A stretch of 64,000 nucleotides of DNA from Pseudomonas sp. LRP2-20. GTDB lineage: Bacteria; Pseudomonadota; Gammaproteobacteria; Pseudomonadales; Pseudomonadaceae. Below the pieces are notes generated by a model that was not told the origin of the DNA, did not search any database, and worked only from the letters and a program-made list of their open reading frames with translations. A program made the position numbers and the translations under genes. The first letter of the stretch is position 1. Each line of letters begins with the position of its first letter. The DNA lies in assembly GCF_024349685.1 (NCBI RefSeq), contig NZ_AP025944.1:4346001-4410000 (forward strand), in the 5' to 3' direction. Shown piece after piece: positions 25,661 through 34,978 of the stretch.

Positions 25661-28060
25661 TCAATGGGCGAAAATGGAGCCCCCCTCCTTGCCCGCCAAC
25701 TTCTGCGGCTTGATCAGGAACCGCGCCAGCGCCGGCAGCAGCCACAGCGCGCCAAACATGTTCCACAGCAGCATGAAGGTCAGCATCAGCCCCATGTCGG
25801 CCTGAAACTTGATCGCCGAGAAGATCCAGGTGCACACGCCAATCGCCAGGCAAAGGCCGGTGAACAGCACCGCTTTACCGGTCGAACGCAGGGTCTGGTA
25901 ATAAGCCTCCTGCAACGGCAGGCCGGCACGCAGGAAGCTTTCCAGGCGGCTGTAGATGTAGATGCCGTAGTCCACGCCGATGCCCACGCCCAGGGCCACC
26001 ACCGGCAAGGTGGCGACCTTGACGCCGATCCCCATGAACGCCATCAGCGCGTTACCCAGCACCGAGGTCAGCACCAGCGGCAGGACGATGCACAGGGTCG
26101 CGGCGAACGAGCGGAAGGTGATCATGCACATCACCGCCACGCACAGGTAGACCAGGATCAGGATGGTCAGCTCGGCCGACTTGATCACCTCGTTGGTGGC
26201 CGCCTCGATCCCGGCGTTGCCCGCCGCCAGCAGGAACTGCAGGCCCTCCTTGTGATGGCTGTCGGCGAACGCCTTGGCCACTGCGGTAACACGTTCCAGG
26301 GTCTCGGCCTTGTGGTCGTTGAGGAACACCAGCACTGGCGCCAGCGAGCAGTCGGCGTTGTACAGGCCGTCGGCGCGGGCGATGGAGTTGTTGAGGATGT
26401 CCGGGTTGCGCGACAGCGTCTCCCACTTCAGGCTGCCCTCGTTCATGCCCTTGATCACCTGCTTGGACACGGTCACCAGGGAGATCGCCGACTGCACGCC
26501 GGGGGTGTTCTGCATGGTCCACATCAGCTCGTCGATCGGGGCCATGGTCGAGTGGATCGAGCAGCTCTCGGCCGGGGTCTTGACCATGATCACCAGCACG
26601 TCGGAACTGGTCGAGTAGTTGCTGATGATGAAGTTGTTGTCCTGGTTGTAGCGCGAATCCGGGCGCAGTTCCGGCGCACCCTGGTCAAGGTCGCCGATCT
26701 TCAGGTTCTGGCTGTACCACAGGCCGCCGGCGAAGGCGATCAAAGCCAGGGTGATGGACACCGGCGCCACCTTGGCGCTGGCGAAGTTCGACAGCAGGCG
26801 CCAGAACGGGTGCTCACGGGTCGCGTCCTTCTTGCTGCGTTCGATGGCCTTCTTGCTGATGCCGACATAGGAAATCGCCACCGGCAGCAGGATCAGGTTG
26901 GTGAAGACGATCACCGCCACGCCGATGGACGCACCGATGGCCAGCTCGCGGATCACGCCGATATCGATGATCAGCAGGGTGATGAAGCCCACGGCATCGG
27001 CGAGGATGGCGATCATCCCCGGCAGGAACAGCTGGCGGAAGGTGCGCCGGGCGGCGGTCAAGGCATTGTCGGCGTCGCTGGACTGCAAGGCGATGCCGTT
27101 GATCTTCTGCACCCCGTGGGAAATGCCGATGGCGAAGATCAGGAACGGTACCAGCATCGAGTACGGGTCCAGGCCGAAGCCCACCGCATGCATCAGGCCC
27201 AACTGCCAGACCACCGCCACCAGGGTGGTGATGAGCACGGCGATGGTGCTGCGGATGCACCAGGTGAACCAGTACAGCAGGATCCAGGTGATCACCAGGG
27301 CCACACCGAAGAACATCGCCACCATCACCAGACCGTCGATCAGATCGCCGACCTTCTTGGCGAAGCCGATGATGTGGATCTTCACATTGGGGTTCTGCGC
27401 CTGGAACTTGTCGCGGATCTTCTCTTCCAGCTGGTGCGAGAACTGCTGGTAATCCAGTTTGACCTGCTTGCCGGGGTCCTGCGGGTCGGGGAAGCTCTCC
27501 AGCAGCGGCACGTCGACGATGCTGGACTTGAAGTTGTTGCCTACCAGGCGCCCGACCTGGCCGGACTTGAGCACGTTGTCGCGCAGGGTGTCGAGGCTGT
27601 CCTGGGAGCCGTTGTAGGTATTGGGGATGACTTCGCCGCCGGAGAAGCCCTCCTCGGTGACCTCGCTCCAGCGCACGCTGGGGCTCCACAGCGACTTGAG
27701 GCCGGCACGGTCGACACCGGGGATGTAGAACACCTCGTCATGGATCTGGCGCAGCGTCTCCATGTAGTCCTTGTCGAAGATGTCGCCGTTGACCGCTTCG
27801 ACCGAGATGCGCACGGTGTTGCCCAGGTTGGCCAGGTCGTTGCGGTGCTCCATCATCTGCTCGATGAACGGGTGCTGCAGCGGGATCATCTTCTCGAAGC
27901 TGGTCGAGGGGCGGATCTGCGTAGCCTGCCAGAACAGGAAAATGCTGACCAGCAGGCACAGGGCGATGACCACTGGGCGGTTGTTGAAGATCAGCCGTTC
28001 GAGCAGCGTGGCCTTGTCCTGGTGATGCGGGTGCATGGTGATGCTCTCCCTGCTGGTCAT
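25661..28060 (-). CDS. MMPL/RND-superfamily permease
   Basis: A 799-residue protein with two repeated halves. Each half has one N-terminal membrane helix, a large periplasmic domain and a bundle of five more helices, for about 12 in all (first helix near residues 27-43; bundles near 255-400 and 650-780). Family markers are FLIFAIGISHGVQKING in half one and VVALGVGIGVDYGIYIYSR in half two. It belongs to the RND-type exporters annotated as MMPL, often proposed to move lipids or hydrophobic compounds. The start overlaps the stop of the YCF48-like gene (ATGA) and has AAGGAGG 7 bases upstream, which fixes it against an ATG eight codons later. No membrane-fusion or outer-membrane partner is present. 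Confidence 0.88.
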   Translation of the reverse strand: MTSRESITMHPHHQDKATLLERLIFNNRPVVIALCLLVSIFLFWQATQIRPSTSFEKMIPLQHPFIEQMMEHRNDLANLGNTVRISVEAVNGDIFDKDYMETLRQIHDEVFYIPGVDRAGLKSLWSPSVRWSEVTEEGFSGGEVIPNTYNGSQDSLDTLRDNVLKSGQVGRLVGNNFKSSIVDVPLLESFPDPQDPGKQVKLDYQQFSHQLEEKIRDKFQAQNPNVKIHIIGFAKKVGDLIDGLVMVAMFFGVALVITWILLYWFTWCIRSTIAVLITTLVAVVWQLGLMHAVGFGLDPYSMLVPFLIFAIGISHGVQKINGIALQSSDADNALTAARRTFRQLFLPGMIAILADAVGFITLLIIDIGVIRELAIGASIGVAVIVFTNLILLPVAISYVGISKKAIERSKKDATREHPFWRLLSNFASAKVAPVSITLALIAFAGGLWYSQNLKIGDLDQGAPELRPDSRYNQDNNFIISNYSTSSDVLVIMVKTPAESCSIHSTMAPIDELMWTMQNTPGVQSAISLVTVSKQVIKGMNEGSLKWETLSRNPDILNNSIARADGLYNADCSLAPVLVFLNDHKAETLERVTAVAKAFADSHHKEGLQFLLAAGNAGIEAATNEVIKSAELTILILVYLCVAVMCMITFRSFAATLCIVLPLVLTSVLGNALMAFMGIGVKVATLPVVALGVGIGVDYGIYIYSRLESFLRAGLPLQEAYYQTLRSTGKAVLFTGLCLAIGVCTWIFSAIKFQADMGLMLTFMLLWNMFGALWLLPALARFLIKPQKLAGKEGGSIFAH

Positions 28061-29097
28061 GGACGCACCTCCTTGGCAGCCGGCTCTGCGCCTTCGGCGC
28101 TGGCCAGGTGTACGCCACCCTGCCCCACCAGCAGCAAGCCACCGTCAGCCAGGCCAGTGACGCCGGCCAGGGCAATGCGGTCGCTGCGGTTGTAGACGCT
28201 GAAAGTCTGGCCATCATCGGTGCTGCGCAGCACGCTGCCACCATTGCCGACCAGCACCAGGCTGCCATCCTCGACAAGCGTAGCGCCTGCCAGGCCGAAT
28301 TCGAGTTCGCCGCGCGCGGCCTTGAGCGGGATCGGCTGCCAGCTGTCACCAAAGTCGCTGGAGCGGAACAGGTTGCCGCGCAGCCCGTATGCCAGCAAGG
28401 TATTGGCCTTGGCGGTGCCGATCACACCGAACAGCGAGCCCTCGTAGGGGCCCTGGACCTTGGCCCAGGTCTGGCCGTTGTCGCTGGAGCGGTACATGCC
28501 GCCCTGCTCGCCGACGATGAACAGGCCAGCGTCGCGCACCCGGGTGATACCGTTTAGGTGCAGCTGGTCAGGGTTGTCCAGGCGTTCGGCGATGTCCTGC
28601 CAGTGCTGGCCACCGTCGAGGGTTTCCAGCAGGGCGCCATAGGCCCCCACGGCAAAGCCGTGCTGGGCGTCGAGGAAGGTGACATCGAGCAATGGCGCTT
28701 CGCGGGCCAGGTCTTCGAACTGCTTGCTCCAGGTGGCGCCGCCATCGCTGCTGGCAAGGATCTGCGCATCGTGGCCGACCGCCCAGCCGCGCTTGTCGTC
28801 GAGGAAGAACACGGCGGTGAGCAGTTGCCGGGTGGGCACCCGGGCCTGGGTCCAGGTGCTGCCCTGGTCGTCGGAGAACAGAATGTGGCCGCGATCACCG
28901 ACCACCACCAGGCGCTTGCCGGCATGGGCAGCGCCGATCAGCAGGCTCTGGCTGGCCTTGGCTGATTCGGTCGAGTATTCGTCGGCTGCAGCAGCCTGGG
29001 CGCTGTCGGCCCACATTCCCAGTGCCAGCGCCAGCATCGCGCCGGCCGCCAATGGCCAGGCACCACGCCTGGCCTGCGTCATCACCCGCTCCTTCAT
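28057..29097 (-). CDS. Exported YCF48-like beta-propeller protein
   Basis: About 346 residues from the ATG at 29097, which has GGGGA 6 bases upstream; an upstream open extension of 33 residues is rejected. A signal peptide (PLAAGAMLALALGMWADSAQA) precedes a propeller built from BNR/YCF48-type repeats: DQGSTWTQ, DGGATWSK, DGGQHWQD, DNGQTWAK, DFGDSWQ and DDGQTF. It is co-transcribed with the MMPL permease that follows and probably assists it from the periplasm. The pair is common in Pseudomonas near DUF1302/DUF1329 genes, which are not in this window. Confidence 0.85.
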   Translation of the reverse strand: MKERVMTQARRGAWPLAAGAMLALALGMWADSAQAAAADEYSTESAKASQSLLIGAAHAGKRLVVVGDRGHILFSDDQGSTWTQARVPTRQLLTAVFFLDDKRGWAVGHDAQILASSDGGATWSKQFEDLAREAPLLDVTFLDAQHGFAVGAYGALLETLDGGQHWQDIAERLDNPDQLHLNGITRVRDAGLFIVGEQGGMYRSSDNGQTWAKVQGPYEGSLFGVIGTAKANTLLAYGLRGNLFRSSDFGDSWQPIPLKAARGELEFGLAGATLVEDGSLVLVGNGGSVLRSTDDGQTFSVYNRSDRIALAGVTGLADGGLLLVGQGGVHLASAEGAEPAAKEVRP

Positions 29098-29229
29098 GAC
29101 CGTCCCCTGTTCTGTTCTTCTTGGTGGGTCTGTGCTGTGAAAAGCCTGTGTTAGAGGCTTGCAGGGATCGTATCGGGGAAGGTCGCGGGAATACAACGCG
29201 CGCTGCGTTATGTTTTGTTAACCAAAAAA

Positions 29230-29338
29230 CTGGGGCCGCTATGCGGCCCTTCGCGGGCAAGCCCGCTCCCACAGGCTCAGGTCAACACCCTCTCTGTGGG
29301 AGCGGGCTTGCCCGCGAAGGGCTGCACAGCAGCCCCAG
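29230..29338. repeat. REP inverted pair (GCGGGCTTGCCCGCG type)
   Basis: Two head-to-head REP units between the 3' end of pepN and the YCF48-like gene. Outer flanks CTGGGGCCGC and GCAGCCCCAG pair with each other, so the whole 109 bases can fold as one long hairpin. Confidence 0.9.
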
Positions 29339-29350
29339 GATCCAGCAGGC

Positions 29351-32008
29351 TTACGCCAGGCTCTTGCTCACCACTTCATACACATCGCTGGACAGCTCGC
29401 CGGACGCGAGAATCCGCTCCAGCTCACCCTTCATCAGCACCTGCCGCGCACCGTCATACTTGCGCCAGCGGGTCAGCGGCGCCAGCTGACGCGAGGCAAT
29501 CTGCGGGTTCAGCGCATTCAGTTCGATCACCAGGTCCGCCAGGAAGCGATAGCCCGAGCCATCGGCCGCGTGGAAGTTGACCAGGTTCTGCCCGGCAAAG
29601 GCACCGATCAGCGCCCGTACCTTGTTCGGGTTCTTCAGGGTGAACGCCGGGTGCTGCATCAGCGCCTTGACCCGCGCCAGCCCGCCCGGCAGCGTGCTGG
29701 CCGCCTGCACGCTGAACCACTGGTCCATGACCAACGGGTTGTCCTTGAAGTGCTCGGCAAAGCTTTCCAGGGCCTTGGCACGCTCGGCTTCGAACGGCGA
29801 GTTGACCAGCACGGCCAGCGCAGTCAGGCGCTCGGTCATGTTGTCGCATTGGTCGAACTGCTCCAGGGTCGCTTCCAGCACTTGCGGCTTGCCGCTCTGC
29901 ATCAGGTACGACAGGGCAATGTTCTGCAGGCTGCGGCGGGCAAAGTGCTCGGCGGCGGCCACGTAGGCGGTGTTGCGCGACACTTCGCGGTTGGCCTGGT
30001 AACGCGACCACAGGGCGTCGAACAGCTGCTCGGCGATCTGCTGGCGGGCGAACTCACGGGCGGCATGGATGGCATCGACGTCGGCCACCTGGCTGATCTC
30101 GGTCAGGTAGGCTTCGCCTGGCAGCGAGAGCATCTCGGCGACCATGGCGGGGTCCAGCGCTTCGTTGCCCAACACGGTGCCAAGGGCGGTGATCAGGCGC
30201 TGGTCGAGCTTCAGCGCTTCGCCGCGCTGATGCTGGCCGATCAGTTCCTGCAGCACCTGCACCGACAGCTGCTGGCCCGCTTCCCAGCGGTTGAAGCCGT
30301 CACTGTCGTGCTGCATGAGGAACATCAGCTGGTCACGGTCGTACGGGAAGCTCAGCTTGACCGGCGCGCTGAAACCACGCAGCAGCGACGGCAGCGGCTT
30401 GGCAGCGATGCCCTGGAAGGTGAAGGTCTGCTCGGCTTCGGTCACCGACAGCACACGGCTGGTGCCTGCAGACGAACTTTCGCCGGCCAGTTGCAGCGGC
30501 AGGTCGTTGCCGGCAGCGTCCAGCAGGCCCAGTTCGACCGGGATCACGAACGGCAGCTTCTCGGCCTTGTCCGGGGTCTGCGGGCAGCTCTGGCGGAAGG
30601 TCAGGCGGTAAGTCTGCGCAGCTGCGTCATAGGCTTCGCTGACGTCCAGGCGCGGGGTACCGGCCTGGTTGTACCAGCGCTTGAACTGGGTGAGGTCGAC
30701 GCCGTTGGCGTCTTCCATGGCCTTGATGAAATCGTCGGTGGTCACCGCCTGGCCATCGTGGCGCTCGAAGTACAGGTCGCTGCCCTTGCGGAAGCCCTCG
30801 GCACCCAGCAGCGTGCGAACCATGCGCACCACTTCGGCACCCTTCTCGTACACGGTCAGGGTATAGAAGTTGGAGATTTCGATGAAGCTGTCCGGGCGCA
30901 CCGGATGGGCCATGGGGCCGGCGTCTTCGGCGAACTGGTGGGTGCGCAGGTAGGCAACGTCCTCGATGCGCTTGACCGTGCGCGAGTTCATGTCGGCGCT
31001 GAACTCGGCATCGCGGAACACCGTGAAGCCTTCTTTGAGCGACAGCTGGAACCAGTCGCGGCAGGTCACGCGGTTGCCCGACCAGTTGTGGAAGTACTCG
31101 TGGGCGACAACACCCTCGACGCGCTGGTGGGCGGCATCGGTGGCGGTTTCGGCGCGGGCCAGCACGCAGCTCGAGTTGAAGATGTTCAGGCCCTTGTTTT
31201 CCATGGCGCCCATGTTGAAGTCGTTGACCGCGACGATCATGAAGATGTCCAGGTCGTACTCGCGGCCGTAGACTTCTTCATCCCAACGCATGGACTTCTT
31301 CAGGCTGACCATGGCGTGGTCGCACTTGTCGATGTTCTCGGGTTCGACGTAGATGCGCAGGGTCACGTCGCGGCCGGACTGGCGAGTAAAACTGTCTTCT
31401 ACGCACCACAGGTCACCGGCCACCAGCGCGAACAGGTAGGCCGGCTTCATGAACGGGTCTTCCCAGGTCGCCCAGTGGCGGCCGTCTTCTGCCGGCCCGC
31501 TGCCGATCGGGTTGCCGTTGCTCAACAGCACCGGGTAGCGATGCTGCTCGGCGATCACCGTGGTGGTGAAGGTGCTCATCACGTCCGGGCGGTCGAGGTA
31601 GTAGGTGATCTTGCGGAAACCTTCGGCCTCGCACTGGGTGCAGAACATCTTGCCGGACTTGTACAGGCCTTCCAGCGCAGTGTTGCGCTCCGGGTGGATC
31701 TTCACGCTGGTGTCGAGGGTGAAACGTTCGGCCTTGGGCTGAACGGTCAGGCTGTCGGCGTCGAGCTGGTAGTCGCCCGCCTGCAGTTCCTGGTCGTCCA
31801 GCGAGGCGCGCAGCAGCTCCAGCTGCTGGCCATCGAGCTCCAGTGGCGGCAGGCCGGCACCGCGTGCCGGGTTGCGGCGCATGACCAGTTGCGCGTGGAC
31901 CAGGGTGTGGTCCTCGAACAGCTCGAAGGTCAGGTGCGTCTCGTCGATCAGGTACTCGGGCGCCTGGTAATCCTTGAGGTAGATCACTTGCGGTTGTTCG
32001 GTACGCAT
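29351..32008 (-). CDS. pepN: Aminopeptidase N (M1 family)
   Basis: An 885-residue zinc metallopeptidase of full length. It carries the M1 exopeptidase motif GAMEN (in NMGAMENKGLNIFNSS, about residues 258-273). The zinc site HEYFHNW with the downstream Glu of LKEGFTVFRD lies at about 295-325, and the Tyr-containing FYTLTVYEKGAEVVRM follows. The C-terminal helical domain is complete. It removes N-terminal residues from peptides in the cytoplasm. AAGGA stands about 7 bases before the ATG. The DUF2797 gene lies just upstream on the same strand. Confidence 0.97.
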   Translation of the reverse strand: MRTEQPQVIYLKDYQAPEYLIDETHLTFELFEDHTLVHAQLVMRRNPARGAGLPPLELDGQQLELLRASLDDQELQAGDYQLDADSLTVQPKAERFTLDTSVKIHPERNTALEGLYKSGKMFCTQCEAEGFRKITYYLDRPDVMSTFTTTVIAEQHRYPVLLSNGNPIGSGPAEDGRHWATWEDPFMKPAYLFALVAGDLWCVEDSFTRQSGRDVTLRIYVEPENIDKCDHAMVSLKKSMRWDEEVYGREYDLDIFMIVAVNDFNMGAMENKGLNIFNSSCVLARAETATDAAHQRVEGVVAHEYFHNWSGNRVTCRDWFQLSLKEGFTVFRDAEFSADMNSRTVKRIEDVAYLRTHQFAEDAGPMAHPVRPDSFIEISNFYTLTVYEKGAEVVRMVRTLLGAEGFRKGSDLYFERHDGQAVTTDDFIKAMEDANGVDLTQFKRWYNQAGTPRLDVSEAYDAAAQTYRLTFRQSCPQTPDKAEKLPFVIPVELGLLDAAGNDLPLQLAGESSSAGTSRVLSVTEAEQTFTFQGIAAKPLPSLLRGFSAPVKLSFPYDRDQLMFLMQHDSDGFNRWEAGQQLSVQVLQELIGQHQRGEALKLDQRLITALGTVLGNEALDPAMVAEMLSLPGEAYLTEISQVADVDAIHAAREFARQQIAEQLFDALWSRYQANREVSRNTAYVAAAEHFARRSLQNIALSYLMQSGKPQVLEATLEQFDQCDNMTERLTALAVLVNSPFEAERAKALESFAEHFKDNPLVMDQWFSVQAASTLPGGLARVKALMQHPAFTLKNPNKVRALIGAFAGQNLVNFHAADGSGYRFLADLVIELNALNPQIASRQLAPLTRWRKYDGARQVLMKGELERILASGELSSDVYEVVSKSLA

Positions 32009-32021
32009 GTGCAGGTCCTTT

Positions 32022-32819
32022 TTACTGGAGCACGGCCAACTGGTAGGCCGTGTACTTGCGAATATTGATCACGCCGGTGTCGAAGATCAGGTACTGGCCC
32101 TTGATGCCCAGCAGCGTGCCTTCGGCCACCGGGTCCTTGTCGAGGTTGAAGCTGACGATCTTTTTCGGATAGGCCTCGACCGGATAGCGCATCTCCACCA
32201 CTTCGGCGTCTGCCAGCGGCTGGATCGCCTGCAGGCCGAAGCGGCCCTGCAGTTCGCGCAGGCCGTCGGCACAGGCTTCGAAGACCTGCTCGCGAATGGC
32301 GGGCAGGTCGAGCACTTCGGCGTCGCCCTTGAGCAGCGTGCGCCAGTTGGTGCGGTCCGGTACCTGGCTGCGCAGGATGTCTTCGACCAGGCCCGATTGC
32401 TGGCGGGTGGCCACGCGCATGATCGGCAGCGCCTGGCTGGCGCCCTGGTCGAGCCAGCGGGTGGGCAGCTGGGTGGCGCGGGTGATGCCGACCTTGATCC
32501 CCGACGAGTTGGCCAGGTACACCACGTGGTCGGTCATGCAGAACTGTTCGCCCCACGACGGCTCGCGGCAGGTGCCGGCGTCGTAGTGGCATTTTTCCGG
32601 GGCCATGATGCACACATCGCACTGGGCCAGCTTGGTCATGCACGGGTAGCAGTAACCCTGGCTGAAGCTGGTCTTGGTGCGTTTGCCGCAATGGCTGCAG
32701 TGAATGGCGCCGAGGTATTCCAGGCGCAGGCGCTGGCCGATCAGCGGGTTGACCGGCACCTGGGTGTCATCCAGGCGGAAGCTGTATTGCACCACCGGTG
32801 CCTGCAGGCTGACCGCCAT
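32022..32819 (-). CDS. DUF2797 domain-containing protein
   Basis: About 265 residues from the ATG at 32819; the open frame extends 70 codons further but that part overlaps the yeaC-like gene and is rejected. It has a cysteine cluster near residues 40-70 (CSHCGKRTKTSF, CYPCMTKLAQCDVC) that probably binds zinc, then CREPSWGEQFCMTDHVVYLA and GIKVGITRATQLPTRW, the conserved core of DUF2797. The latter block resembles a GIY-YIG nuclease fold. The function is not established. It lies in an apparent run with yeaC and pepN. Confidence 0.87.
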   Translation of the reverse strand: MAVSLQAPVVQYSFRLDDTQVPVNPLIGQRLRLEYLGAIHCSHCGKRTKTSFSQGYCYPCMTKLAQCDVCIMAPEKCHYDAGTCREPSWGEQFCMTDHVVYLANSSGIKVGITRATQLPTRWLDQGASQALPIMRVATRQQSGLVEDILRSQVPDRTNWRTLLKGDAEVLDLPAIREQVFEACADGLRELQGRFGLQAIQPLADAEVVEMRYPVEAYPKKIVSFNLDKDPVAEGTLLGIKGQYLIFDTGVINIRKYTAYQLAVLQ

Positions 32820-32848
32820 CTTGCTCAAAGAGCCACGAGCGAGTTCGA

Positions 32849-33109
32849 TCAATGTACCGAGTCCGACTTGAACAGAATGTTGGCAATGGGTGCGGACTTC
32901 GACGCGCACTCCTGCGGGCCCATGTAGCCGGTGCGCTGCTCTTCGGGCAGGTTTTTCATTTCCCAGGCGATCACCGCCTGCAGCGACAGTTCTTTCTGCT
33001 CGGCGGTGAGCTTGCGCCCGTCCGACCATTTGCCGATTTCCACGGCCAGTTTCAGGCTCTGGTAGATTTCCGGGGTAATGTTTTCGATCATTTGCGCGAA
33101 AGTGGACAT
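32849..33109 (-). CDS. YeaC family protein (DUF1315)
   Basis: An 86-residue protein with the family blocks FAQMIENITPEIYQSLKLAV, GKWSDGRKLTAEQKE and VIAWEMKNLPEEQRTGYM. It has no membrane segment. A good ribosome site (CAGGAG, 6 bases before the ATG) supports the start. The function of YeaC is unknown; here it lies between glpG and DUF2797 on one strand with small gaps. Confidence 0.9.
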   Translation of the reverse strand: MSTFAQMIENITPEIYQSLKLAVEIGKWSDGRKLTAEQKELSLQAVIAWEMKNLPEEQRTGYMGPQECASKSAPIANILFKSDSVH

Positions 33110-33122
33110 AGTGTCTCCTGAT

Positions 33123-34010
33123 TCAAGCCGACAGTTTACGCCGGGCCAGCGCCCCGCCCAAGAGCCCGGTCAGGCATCCGATGAGCAGCCCGCCGACGTG
33201 GGCAGCATTGGCGATCTGGCCGAAGCCGAGCTGGCCGACCACGCCGGTCAGGCAGATCACCAGCCAGAGCAGCATCATCACCAGCACGCCCTTGGGCAGG
33301 TTGAAGTAAGGGTTGGGCGCCAGCCACTGGTACAGCCAGACATGGCCGAGCAAGCCATAGAGCACGCCGGACAGGCCGCCGAACAGGCTCGGGCCACTGG
33401 TGTAGTGCTGGGCCAGGTTGGACACCAGGCTGAACAGCAGGGTCAGGCCCAGCAGCAGCCAGGGGCCCTGGCGCAGTTCTATGCGCTTGCCCAGCTCCCA
33501 GTACCACAGGCCGTTCATGGCCAGGTGCAGCACGCCGAAGTGCAGCAGCATGGGTGACACCAGGCGCCACCACTGGCCTTCGGCCAGGCCTTGGGCCAGC
33601 GGCGTGAAGTGCAGGTATTCACCCTGGACGCGGAAGTCGAGGAACGTGAACCAACTGATGACGTTCAGGTTGTCGCCAAGGCTGGTGAGGCCGGCGACGA
33701 TCAGGCAGAGGACGAGGATGGTGGCGGTGACCTTGCAGGCTTTGGCCTGGTCTGCCAGGGAGGGCTGTGTAGGGGCATTCGCGGGTGAACCCGCTCCCAC
33801 AGGGTCATGCGCAAGCTGTACGTCGGCGTTACCGTCCGGGAAGCGCTGGTACAGTTCGCGCACGTCGGCGGCCAGGGTGTCGGGGGCCCAGAGCACCTGA
33901 TCCTCACCTTCCTCGCTCACCCGGTGCGGCACCTGCAGGCGCTGCAGCAGGTGGACGAAGCCGCTGAGGTCGACCGACAGCGGCAGGCGCATCACTTCGA
34001 TGATATTCAT
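33123..34010 (-). CDS. glpG: Rhomboid intramembrane serine protease GlpG
   Basis: A 295-residue protein. A cytoplasmic N-terminal domain (about 7-66) is followed by a linker and six membrane helices (from about residue 93). The catalytic dyad is present: GLSG with Ser214 and HVGG with His271. Oxyanion and structural residues lie in WWRLVSPMLLHFGVLHLAMN. The enzyme cleaves membrane proteins within the bilayer. The ATG overlaps the stop of the metallophosphoesterase gene; a second ATG six codons in is an alternative. The linker (residues 70-78) is encoded by a REP unit, see the separate repeat entry. E. coli GlpG also has a cytoplasmic domain at this place. Confidence 0.93.
   Translation of the reverse strand: MNIIEVMRLPLSVDLSGFVHLLQRLQVPHRVSEEGEDQVLWAPDTLAADVRELYQRFPDGNADVQLAHDPVGAGSPANAPTQPSLADQAKACKVTATILVLCLIVAGLTSLGDNLNVISWFTFLDFRVQGEYLHFTPLAQGLAEGQWWRLVSPMLLHFGVLHLAMNGLWYWELGKRIELRQGPWLLLGLTLLFSLVSNLAQHYTSGPSLFGGLSGVLYGLLGHVWLYQWLAPNPYFNLPKGVLVMMLLWLVICLTGVVGQLGFGQIANAAHVGGLLIGCLTGLLGGALARRKLSA
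33777..33803. repeat. REP unit inside the glpG coding sequence
   Basis: The sequence TTCGCGGGTGAACCCGCTCC plus CACAGG matches the REP unit seen in intergenic pairs of this window (compare 36909-37000). It lies in frame within glpG and is translated as PVGAGSPAN in the linker between the soluble domain and the first membrane helix. It is a single unit, not a pair. Confidence 0.85.
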
Positions 34011-34978
34011 TGATTGGCCTGCGGGCGTTCGACGTCGACCCAGACGAACTTGTGCGGGTCGATGCGGGTTTCATCATCCAGGCGGTAGGCCACCAGCTTG
34101 CCGTACAGCACCGCGCTGTAGTCCAGGCAGGCCAGGTTGGCGCGGATCGGCGCCGGGCGGCCGCTGCGCCAGTAGTGGCCGACGAACAGCATCGGTTCGT
34201 CTTCGGCATAGCGCAGCAGGGCATTTTTCTCGGTGTGGCTCAGGGGCGTGCGGGCAACTTCATCGGGCAGCGCATCGGGCTGGAAGACGATGTCGCCGTA
34301 GGTCTGCGGGTCTTCTTCCCAGAACTTGGTGCGGAAGAACGCGCGGGTCAGGCCGTCACCGCCGGTCAGGGTCAGGCCGTCCGGCAAGCGCATGTCGGTG
34401 CCGCGCAGCAGACGGTTGCACACGGTGGCGGCAAAGCTGCCGGACACCGCCGAAGCCTGGATGAAGTGCTCGTCGATACGCCCGCCAGGGTACTGCTGGC
34501 GCAGCGGCTCGATCAGCCGCGGGTCCCAGCAGGCGTGCACCAGGCGGAAGCGCCCGGCGTCGACGAACAGCGGCAGGTCGTAGAACCACTGGACGAAGTC
34601 GTGCCAGTCGCCGGGGTGGTGGGCGAACTGGGTGAGGGTTTCGTCGATCAGCCGGGCGTGGCGCGGGGTGTGTTCGCGCACGAACGACTTGCCGCTGCCA
34701 GGCAATGCCGGGGTGACCCAGCCCAGGGCGTTGTACTCGTGGTTGCCCATGATGCAGAACGCCTGGCCGGCCTCGACCATGTCATGAACGATATGCAGCG
34801 CCTCGCGGATGCGCGGGCCACGGTCGACGATGTCGCCGAGGAACAATGCCTGCCGCCGCGGGTGGCGCCACACGCCACCGACGCGTTTGTAGCCCAGGGC
34901 GTCGAGCAAGCGTTCGAGGGTCAGTGCACAGCCATGCACGTCGCCGATGATGTCGAAACTGCGCGCCGGATCGAGCAT
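34007..34978 (-). CDS. Calcineurin-like metallophosphoesterase
   Basis: About 323 residues from the ATG that overlaps the nadK stop (ATGA); an extension further upstream would run over nadK. Phosphoesterase motifs are in order: IIGDVHG near residue 11, GDIVDRGP near 50, MGNHEYN near 78, and VHACWDP and VGHYWRSG later. This is the serine/threonine phosphatase-like (PrpE/Ap4A hydrolase) branch of the superfamily. The substrate is unknown. It is part of a tight nadK-phosphoesterase-glpG operon. Confidence 0.9.
   Translation of the reverse strand: MLDPARSFDIIGDVHGCALTLERLLDALGYKRVGGVWRHPRRQALFLGDIVDRGPRIREALHIVHDMVEAGQAFCIMGNHEYNALGWVTPALPGSGKSFVREHTPRHARLIDETLTQFAHHPGDWHDFVQWFYDLPLFVDAGRFRLVHACWDPRLIEPLRQQYPGGRIDEHFIQASAVSGSFAATVCNRLLRGTDMRLPDGLTLTGGDGLTRAFFRTKFWEEDPQTYGDIVFQPDALPDEVARTPLSHTEKNALLRYAEDEPMLFVGHYWRSGRPAPIRANLACLDYSAVLYGKLVAYRLDDETRIDPHKFVWVDVERPQANQ

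Noticed and set aside
25625..28195. 856-codon plus-strand open frame opposite the MMPL permease
   Set aside because: Composition is Gln/His/Asp-rich and without family motifs; the minus strand encodes the recognisable permease with a strong ribosome site.
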